Origin: JBGTKH01 sp041744735
Lineage (GTDB): Bacteria; Planctomycetota; Planctomycetia; Pirellulales; Pirellulaceae
Length of the DNA: 8,580 nucleotides
Direction: 5' to 3'
NCBI GenBank assembly: GCA_041744735.1
Contig: JBGTKH010000266.1
Coordinates: 1 to 8,580, forward strand
Positions within the stretch are counted from its first letter, which is position 1, and every line of letters starts with the position of its first letter. The position numbers were made by a program, and so were the translations under genes. Below, piece after piece: positions 1 through 6,656 of this stretch. Under the pieces are notes generated by a model that worked only from the letters and a program-made list of their open reading frames with translations, was not told where the DNA came from and ran no database searches.

Positions 1-103
1 GCTCCCCGTGCACCGTTTCCTGATTTTCAGTGCAAATTCTGGTGCAAACCGGCGCAGGCGGCGCCGTAACTTGTTTTTCCGCGTCACTTACAATAGACTG
101 CCC
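1..103. other. Noncoding left flank, possible distal end of an integrated element
   Basis: No supportable gene is seen here. The short word GTGCA occurs three times, at 8-12, 30-34 and 42-46, the last two each followed by AA. Short direct repeats beside a tRNA fragment can be arm-type binding sites of a tyrosine integrase, but three 5-bp words are weak evidence. If the tRNA fragment at 104-150 is a displaced attachment-site copy, this stretch is the last part of the integrated element, whose body would lie to the left of the window. That is inference. Confidence 0.3.
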
Positions 104-150
104 TTGCGTTCGCAATGCAGAGGTCGAGGGTTCGACTCCCTTCCGCTCCA
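104..150 (+). tRNA. 3' fragment of a tRNA-Ala(CGC) gene, probable att site
   Basis: The sequence folds as the 3' part of a tRNA. The anticodon stem is TTGCG (104-108) with TGCAG (116-120), including two wobble pairs. The loop TTCGCAA (109-115) carries anticodon CGC at 111-113, and the variable region is AGGTC (121-125). The T-stem GAGGG/CCCTT (126-130, 138-142) encloses loop TTCGACT. The acceptor 3' strand CCGCTCC (143-149) and discriminator A150 follow. U70 in the acceptor would pair with G3, the alanine identity element, which agrees with the Ala anticodon. CCA is not encoded. No D-arm and no GGAGCGG 5' acceptor strand is present upstream, so the gene is incomplete. A canonical Ala tRNA would start its anticodon stem with C, so homology may begin inside the stem. 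This is what a displaced 3' tRNA end (attR-like) of an integrative element looks like. Confidence 0.75.
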
Positions 151-175
151 CTTCACGACGCCCGTTGTCAGCGAT

Positions 176-206
176 TGACGATGGGTGTCGTCGGCGAGTG
201 CAAAAT
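176..206 (+). promoter_or_regulatory. Candidate sigma70-type promoter for the oxidoreductase
   Basis: A perfect TTGACA lies at 176-181, with CAAAAT at 201-206 (4 of 6 to TATAAT) after a 19-bp spacer. It sits about 40 bp upstream of the ATG at 248 in otherwise noncoding DNA. The spacer is longer than the optimum, and planctomycete promoters often deviate from the consensus, so this is only a candidate. Confidence 0.25.
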
Positions 207-247
207 GTCCTGTCGGTCATGCGATCATCAACATCAGGAGAGCATTC

Positions 248-1534
248 ATGTCGAAAAAGATAACGCGGCTTCCTCGGCGTCGATTTTTGAAGACCGCACT
301 TGCGGCGGCGGGTGCCGCGGTGGTGGCGCCGACGATTATTCCCGGCTCAGCATTGGGCCTGAACGGCGCCGTCGCTCCCAGCGAGCGGATTGTGGTTGGC
401 GGCATCGGCATTGGCAACCGGGGAACCTACGACCTCGGCTGTTTTCTAGAACAAGAGGACGTGCAGTTCGCGGCGGTTTGCGACGTGAAGGAGACGCGCC
501 GCGTGGCGGTCAAGAAAATCGCCGACAACAAATACGGCAATCAGAACTGCGCCATGTATCGCGACTTTCGCGAACTGCTGGACCGCAGCGATATTGATGC
601 GGTGCTGATTGCCACGGGACCAAACTGGCATGCGGCGGCCGCGATGACCGCCGCCAAAGCGGGCAAGGACATGTATTGCGAGAAGCCCGTCACGAAGAAC
701 ATCTCGCAGAGTCTGATCCTGGCCGAAACGATGCGCCGCACCGGGCGCGTGTTTCAGGCCGGCACGCAGCGGCGAAACCTGCCGCACTTCGCGTTTGCCT
801 GCGAGCTGGCCCGAACCGGGAAGCTTGGCAAACTCACGAAAGTCTTTGCTCACCCGATGGGAATGCAAGCCATGATGAGCGGCTGGCTGCCGGCCGAACC
901 TGAACCGGATCAAGAGATCGTCGACTGGAATATGTATCTCGGGCCGGCGGCTTGGCGGCCGTTCAATCCGAAGCTGCTCGACGGGTTCAATTTCGAAAAG
1001 GGTGGCGGGCTGGTGGGCGGCGGCGTGTTGGAATGGGGTTCGCATTGCGTGGACCTTTGCCAATGGGCAGTCGGCGATTGTCCGCCGCCGGTCGAGTACA
1101 ACGCGCCAAAGGACGGCCAGTTGGTCGCGCGGTATGACGACGGCACGGAGTTGATCTTCCGCGAGACGGGCTGGATTCCGCTGGGCTCGTGCCCCGTGCG
1201 GTTTGAAGGCGAGACGGGCTGGGTCGAAGCAGGTGACAGCGGAAAGCTGGTGCTAAGTTCGCCGGCCTTGCTTGCCGGCAGAACGGTCGCCGAAATCGGT
1301 GGCTATCCGGCGACGTTCCACGTTCGCGATTTCCTCGATTGTGTGAAGACGCGCAGCCAGCCAAAGGGCAATGCCGACGCGGCCTGTAACGCCCACATCG
1401 CCTGTCACGCCGCGAACATCGCGCTGCATCTGGGACGCCAGGTGAAATACGACAACACCACACACGAGTTCATCAACGACGAACAAGCCAATCGTCTGCG
1501 ATCCGAGGCGCTGCGCGAACCGTGGCGGCTGTAA
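248..1534 (+). CDS. Tat-exported Gfo/Idh/MocA family oxidoreductase
   Basis: This is an NAD(P)-dependent dehydrogenase-like protein of 428 aa. The N-terminus has a twin-arginine signal (PRRRFLK, residues 9-15), a hydrophobic alanine-rich stretch (about 16-36) and export probably to the periplasm. A Rossmann fold follows with the glycine motif GGIGIGNRG (51-59) and the family hallmark EKP (145-147) in MYCEKPVTKN. The C-terminal part has the typical GGVLEWGSHCVDL segment, with H266 in the place of the usual catalytic histidine. Members of the family oxidise or epimerise sugars, inositols and related polyols; the substrate cannot be read from the sequence. The ATG at 248 is chosen over the in-frame GTG at 185 because AGGAG (236-240) precedes it by 7 bases and the Tat motif then lies at the very N-terminus. 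Secreted paralogues are very numerous in Planctomycetota. The HEAT-repeat gene follows on the same strand about 100 bp downstream. Confidence 0.93.
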   Translation: MSKKITRLPRRRFLKTALAAAGAAVVAPTIIPGSALGLNGAVAPSERIVVGGIGIGNRGTYDLGCFLEQEDVQFAAVCDVKETRRVAVKKIADNKYGNQNCAMYRDFRELLDRSDIDAVLIATGPNWHAAAAMTAAKAGKDMYCEKPVTKNISQSLILAETMRRTGRVFQAGTQRRNLPHFAFACELARTGKLGKLTKVFAHPMGMQAMMSGWLPAEPEPDQEIVDWNMYLGPAAWRPFNPKLLDGFNFEKGGGLVGGGVLEWGSHCVDLCQWAVGDCPPPVEYNAPKDGQLVARYDDGTELIFRETGWIPLGSCPVRFEGETGWVEAGDSGKLVLSSPALLAGRTVAEIGGYPATFHVRDFLDCVKTRSQPKGNADAACNAHIACHAANIALHLGRQVKYDNTTHEFINDEQANRLRSEALREPWRL

Positions 1535-1636
1535 GATTGCCGGAGTCCGTAGTATAGGACTTACAAGACCTACTTGTCCCATGCGTCCCATTCATTTATG
1601 TCAAACAAACCGTCCTCTACTCTTAGGACCGATACC

Positions 1637-3778
1637 ATGTCTATCAATCGAAGAATCACTCGCCCCGTCGTTTTTGTCGCAGTAATAATCGTAAGCGCCG
1701 CCGTGTCCGTTTGGGCGGCCGACGGTTCAAACACTTCGCCTGAGAAAGAAAAGGAACAGCTCGCGATCCTTCGCTCGGATGCGCCGCCGGCCGAGAAGGC
1801 GCTTGCCTGTAAGCGGCTGGCCATCGACGGTTCGAGTGCGGCGGTTCCCGACTTGGCGAAACTGTTGCCCGACGCGCAGTTGTCCTCGTGGGCGCGGATC
1901 GCGTTGGAAGCCATTCCGGGCTCGGAAGCGGACGAGGCGTTGCGGACGGCGGCTGAGTCGCTCGACGGAAAACTTCTGGTCGGCACGCTCAATTCGATCG
2001 GCGTCCGCCGGGACGCCAACGCCGTCGATATGTTGACGGCGCGTTTACAAGATACGGATGCCGAAGTCGCGTCGGCCGCGGCTGTGGCTCTGGGTCGCAT
2101 CGGAAACGCCGACGCCACCAAATCGCTGCGAGCAGCGTTAGCGACCGCGCCAGTAGAAGCCCGTTCGGCGGTTGCCGAGGGCTGTGTGCTGTGTGCCGAG
2201 CGGTTGCATGCCAATCTCAAGTCGGCCGAAGCAGCGGAGATCTACGACGAGGTGCGTAAAGCGGATGTTCCCAAGCAGAGAATCATCGAAGCGACTCGTG
2301 GAGCGATTCTCGCCCGCGGCGAAGCGGGTGTCCCGCTCTTGCTCGAACAATTCCGGTCGCCGGACAAAGGGCTATTCCAACTGGCGCTGAGCACGGCCCG
2401 CGAGTTTCCGGGTGGCGAAGTTGACCAGGCGCTGGCGGCCGAGGTTGCTCGTGCGACGCCCGACCGCGCGGCGTTGATCATTCAAGCCATGGCCGACCGC
2501 CCGGAAACCGTCGACTTGGCCGCCGTGTTGCAAGCCGCCGGACAAGGCCCCAAACAAGTTCGCTTGTCCGCCATCGGCGCCTTGGGACGCGCGGGGGATG
2601 CTTCGTGTCTGCCCGCACTGTTGGAGATTGCGCTCGATCCCGACGTGGATCTGGCGCAGACGGCAAAGGGCGCGCTGGCTGGACTGCCGAGTGAGAAAGT
2701 GGACACACAAATCGTCACCCTGCTCGCCAATGCCAAAGGAAAAAGTTACCCGTTGTTGATCGAGTTGGTCGGACAGAGACGCATCGACGCCGTGCCGGAT
2801 CTTCTGAAGGCATTGGACCATTCCGATAAAACGGTGCGCAGCGCCGCGCTGATTGCTCTCGGCGAGACGGTCGCGCTCAAGAATCTTTCCGTGCTGGTCT
2901 CGCAGGTCGTGGCCCCCAAACATCCCGAGGATGCAGCGGTGGCTCAACAGGCATTGAAGGCGGCAAGCGTCCGCATGCCGGATCGCGAGGCGTGTGCCGC
3001 TGAACTCGCAATGGCTCTGGATCGCTCGCCGGCGGCGACGAAAAGTTCGCTGTTGGAGATCCTCAGCGACGTGGGAGGGACCAAGGCCTTGCAGACACTT
3101 GCCGCGGCCGCCAAGAGTGCCGATCCCGAGCTTCAGGACACCGCCAGCCGTTTGCTCGGCAAGTGGAATAGCGTGGACGCCGCGCCGGTGCTGTTGGATT
3201 TGGCCAAGACCGCGCCGGCGGAAAAGTACCAGATCCGTGCGCTGCGAGGTTACATTGGCCTCGCGCGGAAGTTCGCCATGCCCGAACCACAGCGCGTCGA
3301 GATGTGCCAGCAGGCGCTGGACGCTTCCCGACAGCCCGCCGAGCAGATACTGGTGCTGGAGGTGCTCAAACTCTATCCGAGCAAAGAGGCGCTCACGCTG
3401 GCAGTTAAGGTCATGCAGGTGCCGGGGCTGAAGGAGGATGCGACGCAAGCCACGCTGGTCATCGCCCAGAAGCTCGGCAACAAGGTTGACGTCAGCGAGC
3501 AGCTCTCGAAGGCCGGACTCGAGCGCGTGAAGCTGGAAATCGTCAAAGCGGAGTACGGCGCCGGGTCAACTCAAAGGGACGTGACCGCGGTGCTCCGCAA
3601 GCAGGCTGGCGACTTGCCTCTGATCATGTTGGCGTCGGCCACTTACAACGCCAACTTCGGCGGCGACCCGGCGCCGGGAAGCGTGAAGCAATTGAAGATC
3701 GCGTACCGCATCAACGGCAAAGCCGGCGAGGCGTCCTTTGCTGAAGACGCCCTCATCATGCTTCCCATGCCGAAGTAG
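1637..3778 (+). CDS. Secreted HEAT-repeat protein with DUF3395-like C-terminal domain
   Basis: This 713-aa protein appears to be a scaffold and has no visible catalytic motif. The N-terminus (MSINRRITRPVVFVAVIIVS and on to VWA-ADG) is a Sec signal peptide with likely cleavage near residue 29. The body is made of HEAT-like alpha-helical repeats; clear units include EVASAAAVALGRIGNADA (about 135-170), QVRLSAIGALGRAGDASC (about 308-335), KTVRSAALIALGE (about 385-412) and LQDTASRLLGKW (about 495-520). From about residue 631 a distinct domain begins: VKAEYGAG, DVTAVL, FGGDPAPGSVKQL, Y-R-NGKAGEA and a final ALIMLPMP. From memory this layout resembles DUF3395 of DNAJC11-like proteins and recurs at the C-terminus of planctomycete HEAT proteins. 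The ATG at 1637 is preferred to the TTG at 1574 because AGGAC (1625-1629) precedes it and the signal peptide then starts the protein. An in-frame ATG at 1598 is also possible. The role is probably protein-protein binding in the periplasm, perhaps with the neighbouring oxidoreductase. Confidence 0.85.
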   Translation: MSINRRITRPVVFVAVIIVSAAVSVWAADGSNTSPEKEKEQLAILRSDAPPAEKALACKRLAIDGSSAAVPDLAKLLPDAQLSSWARIALEAIPGSEADEALRTAAESLDGKLLVGTLNSIGVRRDANAVDMLTARLQDTDAEVASAAAVALGRIGNADATKSLRAALATAPVEARSAVAEGCVLCAERLHANLKSAEAAEIYDEVRKADVPKQRIIEATRGAILARGEAGVPLLLEQFRSPDKGLFQLALSTAREFPGGEVDQALAAEVARATPDRAALIIQAMADRPETVDLAAVLQAAGQGPKQVRLSAIGALGRAGDASCLPALLEIALDPDVDLAQTAKGALAGLPSEKVDTQIVTLLANAKGKSYPLLIELVGQRRIDAVPDLLKALDHSDKTVRSAALIALGETVALKNLSVLVSQVVAPKHPEDAAVAQQALKAASVRMPDREACAAELAMALDRSPAATKSSLLEILSDVGGTKALQTLAAAAKSADPELQDTASRLLGKWNSVDAAPVLLDLAKTAPAEKYQIRALRGYIGLARKFAMPEPQRVEMCQQALDASRQPAEQILVLEVLKLYPSKEALTLAVKVMQVPGLKEDATQATLVIAQKLGNKVDVSEQLSKAGLERVKLEIVKAEYGAGSTQRDVTAVLRKQAGDLPLIMLASATYNANFGGDPAPGSVKQLKIAYRINGKAGEASFAEDALIMLPMPK

Positions 3779-3783
3779 TCGCC

Positions 3784-3888
3784 GTGGTTAGTGGCAAGAC
3801 GACGGCGCTGCTGGGCGGCTGCGGCAAGTCCACGCTGCTGCGCGGGATCGTCGGCCTGATCCAATCCGATGTCGCCTCGGTGAAATTC
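3784..3888 (+). pseudogene. Remnant of an ABC transporter ATPase (Walker A region)
   Basis: In the frame starting with GTG at 3784, about 35 codons read like the Walker A region of an ABC-transporter ATP-binding subunit: KTTALLGG-CGKSTLLRGIVGLI, then QSDVASVKF. The usual pattern is LLGxxGxGKSTLLRxIxGLxxPDxGxV. Two residues of the P-loop are missing, as if 6 bp had been deleted. The frame stays open to 3999, but after residue 35 the translation no longer resembles an ABC protein. No Walker B or signature motif is found, so this cannot be functional. It lies directly between the stop of the HEAT gene and the PIN remnant in another frame, so the two fragments are scraps of different genes. Confidence 0.6.
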
Positions 3889-4048
3889 TCGCGCGGTGTC
3901 AACGCCGCGAAACGCCCGACAACTTTCGCCGCATGTTTGGAGCGACGCGTACCTGGCCGCTTTAGCTTTGTCGGGGAACATGGATTTGGTGACATTTGAC
4001 AAAGGCTTCTCGCAGTACCAGCCCACAATCTGCTGCATTCTTCAGTGA
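3884..4048 (+). pseudogene. 3' remnant of a PIN-domain (VapC-like) toxin gene
   Basis: In a different frame from the ABC remnant, the last ~55 codons before the TGA at 4046-4048 read as the C-terminal half of a PIN-domain ribonuclease. WSDAYLAALA carries the conserved third acidic residue, and LVTFDKGFSQY carries the fourth acidic position and the usual terminal F/Y. A stop codon at 3881-3883 closes the frame upstream, and the N-terminal half with the first catalytic aspartate and the antitoxin are absent. The gene is therefore 5'-truncated and inactive. In type II toxin-antitoxin modules VapC-like PIN proteins cleave RNA. The TGA falls 4 bp before the ATG of the GHKL gene, so the cassette begins exactly where this remnant ends. 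Confidence 0.65.
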
Positions 4049-4052
4049 GTCT

Positions 4053-6608
4053 ATGAACAACGACCCCAACTTCGCCAGTGCTGGCACGAAAACGGGCGAC
4101 ATCGATGTTCGCCTGAGCTACAAGATCGTTGAATTGTTTTCGGAGGGGCTCTACGCGAGTCCGAACAAGGCGCTCGAGGAATTAGTCGCCAACTCCTTTG
4201 ACGCGGGTGCGCAGCAGGTTGCCGTGTTTCTTCCGTCCGATTTCCATGAGCAAGGCGCGACCATTGCTGTTTTGGACGATGGAGAGGGAATGGACGCTGA
4301 AGGGCTCAAGCGACACTGGCTCATTGGCATCAGCAACAAACGCGACTTGTCCAAACTTCCCAAGGAGCGTCAGCAAATCGGAAAGTTCGGCATCGGCAAG
4401 TTAGCAACATACGTGCTCGCAAGCCGCTTGACGCACATCAGTAAGAAAGGCGGGAAGTTCTATTCCACGTCGATGGACTACGGTAGGATCGACAAGAGAG
4501 TAGACGAAGGGGTCGAGCCGAAGACGCCGATCAGAATTGCACTAAAAGAATTGACGGCCTCCGAAGCGCAAGAGGCTCTTGCGAACTGGACGGGAACGAC
4601 CGCTTTTGCCGCATGTGGGATCAAGCTGTTTGGTAAGGGCGCGGCTGCTTCCTGGACTTTTGCGATCCTGTCGGACCTTAAACAGAAGGTGTTTGAGATC
4701 AAACCGGGCGTGCTTCGATGGGTTCTGTGTACCGCCTTGCCACTGCGAGACGACTTCGCGATTTTCCTAAACGGTGAGAAGCTCAAGTCTCCCAAAGCGG
4801 AGAAGGGTAGAATTGATCGCTGGATTCTGGGCAAGGATATCACGGTGCTTGCGAAGCCCGCTCCTGATGACGTTGAGACGAGCGAGGACAAAAACAAACC
4901 AGTTAAGTCACCATCACGGTTCGGCTTGACCAATCCGGACCTTGGTCGGATTACTGGATACGCCGAGGCCTACAAAGATCTGCTTACCGGCAAGTCGGAC
5001 GATTTTGGACGAAGCCACGGCTTTTTCGTCTACGTCTTCGGTCGCCTCATCAACGTGGTTGATGGCCATTTTGGAATTAAACCCGATGAACTGAGGCACG
5101 GCACGTTTGGCCGTGTTCGCGTGGTCGTTCACATGGATGGCCTAGACGCTTTCCTTCAGTCGGATCGCGAAAGAATCCGTGAGGGGCCGGTCCTCACAGA
5201 TGCGCAAAACTTTCTGCGCGCGATTTTCAACTTCGTGCGGTCGGCGATTGAGAAGCACGACGCCGAGGAGGACCCTGGAGTTCAACTCGCACGAAAGCTT
5301 GCGAGTAGCCCCGCGAGCGTAGCTCGTCGCCCGATCATCGAAATGGCAAAGGCGGCGCTTGAAGGCAAGATCACATCGCGGTACATCGCCCTGCCGCCAG
5401 CGCTCACGAAGGCCGAGCGGGAAAGGACCGTGGCTGCGCTGGAAAAGCGAGCCGAAACGCCGGAGCAGTTTGTAAGTGGAATCGAGTTCGTTTATGACGC
5501 GACCTCGGATGACGGGCTCGCCGTGTATGATGCAGTCACAGGCCGATTGCGAGTCAACGGTCTCCATCCGTTTGTCGGGGCGTTCTTCGACGAGTTCACA
5601 GGCAAGGCGAGCGGGCTTCCGCTCGAGGTGTTTGCTATGGCGGAGGTGCTGTTGGAGTCCCATCTGTATCAAGCGGGCCTGAAACAACATCCGATCGATG
5701 CGGTCATGCGCGTCCGCGACCAATTGCTCCGACATGTCGCGCACGAGTCCGGTCGTCGAACTGCTTTGACAGTGGCAAACGCGCTAAGGAACGCACGCAA
5801 CGACGAGGACAAGCTGGAGATTGAAGTCGTCGAGGCGTTTCGGAGTCTCGGATTCGACGCAACGAGGGTTGGGAAGTCGGGGAAGCCTGATGGAGTTGCG
5901 AAGGCGCCTCTCAGTCCCGACAGCGAAGGCAAACTCCGTCGGTACGCGGTGACACTGGAAGCAAAAAGCAAAAAGAAGGAAGGGGCCAAACTCAAGACGA
6001 AAGCTTTGGGAGTGTCGACAATTGCGAGACAGCGCGACGAGGCGAATTGCGAGCACGCGCTCGTCGTTGCCCCGGCGTTTGATCACACGCCTGGTAAGGA
6101 CAGTGCGCTGGCTAAAGAGATAAAGGCGGATCGAGAAAACTCCGCCGCCAAGGGCGAATTTCGGACGATCACCGCGATTCATGTCGACGATCTCGCTCGA
6201 CTTGTCCAGCTACGGCCCGTCAAACGATTGGGGCTTGCGAGGCTGCGAGAAATGTTTCAGGAATGCAGTCTTCCTCAACAGTGCAAAGCGTGGGTTGACA
6301 AAATCGAGAATGAATCAATCGTACAGCCTCCCTACGCTAGAATCATCAATGCAATTCATGACTTGCAGACCGAATCACGGAACGAACCAGTCGGTTACGG
6401 AGAGCTTCGAAATGAGTTGAAACACGCAAAGCCCCCTATCACGTACGCGAGTGTCGAAGAACTTGCCGAGTTGTGCAGGGGGATGGCCCAAATGGCGCCT
6501 GGATCGATCATGGCCGACGACCTAACCGTTGAACTCGACCAAAGTCCGGCGAATGTCATCGCAGCGATCGTGTCAGCAACTAAGGAGCACCTTGCCGATA
6601 AGAAGTGA
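4053..6608 (+). CDS. MutL/MORC-like GHKL ATPase fused to a PD-(D/E)XK nuclease domain
   Basis: This 851-aa protein is a probable ATP-dependent restriction component. The N-terminal Bergerat ATPase fold is well preserved: N box ALEELVANSFDAGA (40-53, with E43 and N47), DDGEGM (75-80) and glycine-rich lid IGKFGIGKLA (109-118). NSFDAGA is closer to MutL/MORC than to histidine kinases. A transducer-like region follows to about 420, including LQSDRERIREGP. A helical/beta middle (about 430-580) holds a conserved-looking LHPFVGAFFDEF. The C-terminal region (about 590-720) fits a restriction-endonuclease fold: EVVEAFRSLGFDATRVG, KPDGV (D613), then TLEAKSKK (E636-x-K638), and later a core strand HALVVAP. 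The last ~90 residues may be a winged helix. The ATG at 4053 is preferred to an upstream TTG at 3996, which would overlap the PIN remnant; no strong Shine-Dalgarno is seen. A spot count gives 30/60 GC at 4321-4380 against 40/60 at 2521-2580, consistent with acquisition by transfer. A methyltransferase gene follows. Confidence 0.85.
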   Translation: MNNDPNFASAGTKTGDIDVRLSYKIVELFSEGLYASPNKALEELVANSFDAGAQQVAVFLPSDFHEQGATIAVLDDGEGMDAEGLKRHWLIGISNKRDLSKLPKERQQIGKFGIGKLATYVLASRLTHISKKGGKFYSTSMDYGRIDKRVDEGVEPKTPIRIALKELTASEAQEALANWTGTTAFAACGIKLFGKGAAASWTFAILSDLKQKVFEIKPGVLRWVLCTALPLRDDFAIFLNGEKLKSPKAEKGRIDRWILGKDITVLAKPAPDDVETSEDKNKPVKSPSRFGLTNPDLGRITGYAEAYKDLLTGKSDDFGRSHGFFVYVFGRLINVVDGHFGIKPDELRHGTFGRVRVVVHMDGLDAFLQSDRERIREGPVLTDAQNFLRAIFNFVRSAIEKHDAEEDPGVQLARKLASSPASVARRPIIEMAKAALEGKITSRYIALPPALTKAERERTVAALEKRAETPEQFVSGIEFVYDATSDDGLAVYDAVTGRLRVNGLHPFVGAFFDEFTGKASGLPLEVFAMAEVLLESHLYQAGLKQHPIDAVMRVRDQLLRHVAHESGRRTALTVANALRNARNDEDKLEIEVVEAFRSLGFDATRVGKSGKPDGVAKAPLSPDSEGKLRRYAVTLEAKSKKKEGAKLKTKALGVSTIARQRDEANCEHALVVAPAFDHTPGKDSALAKEIKADRENSAAKGEFRTITAIHVDDLARLVQLRPVKRLGLARLREMFQECSLPQQCKAWVDKIENESIVQPPYARIINAIHDLQTESRNEPVGYGELRNELKHAKPPITYASVEELAELCRGMAQMAPGSIMADDLTVELDQSPANVIAAIVSATKEHLADKK

Positions 6609-6656
6609 AGTTCATCGCATCGTGTTCCCAAGATTCCGTGAGAGGTTATCGCTAGC

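Noticed and set aside
28..150. A complete tRNA gene or a tRNA interrupted by a group I intron
   Set aside because: No D-arm and no GGAGCGG acceptor strand is present in the 103 bp upstream, and no intron core is seen. A fragment fits better, although the region left of the window is not visible.
446..1063. Antisense open frame (205 codons) inside the oxidoreductase
   Set aside because: It is a shadow of the well-supported Gfo/Idh/MocA gene, with no motif or ribosome binding site.
1535..1636. Terminator or regulatory RNA between the oxidoreductase and the HEAT gene
   Set aside because: Only a 5-bp hairpin (ACAAG/CTTGT around 1563-1577) is visible, with no U-run, which is too weak to report.
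2372..3448. Long antisense open frame (358 codons) on the - strand
   Set aside because: It lies wholly inside the HEAT-repeat gene, is arginine-, glutamine- and histidine-rich with no recognisable domain, and is explained by the codon bias of the GC-rich + strand gene.
3784..3999. The 71-codon open frame as a real small gene
   Set aside because: Only its first half resembles a protein (ABC P-loop, with a deletion). The second half is out of frame with the clear PIN reading, and no ribosome binding site is evident before the GTG.
3996..4029. TTGACA at 3996-4001 as the promoter of the GHKL gene
   Set aside because: The nearest -10-like word (CACAAT, 4024-4029) is 22 bp away, which is too far, and the hexamer falls inside the PIN remnant coding sequence.
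5142..5744. Antisense open frame (200 codons) inside the GHKL gene
   Set aside because: The + strand protein here is continuous with the ATPase and nuclease domains; the antisense product shows no known features.
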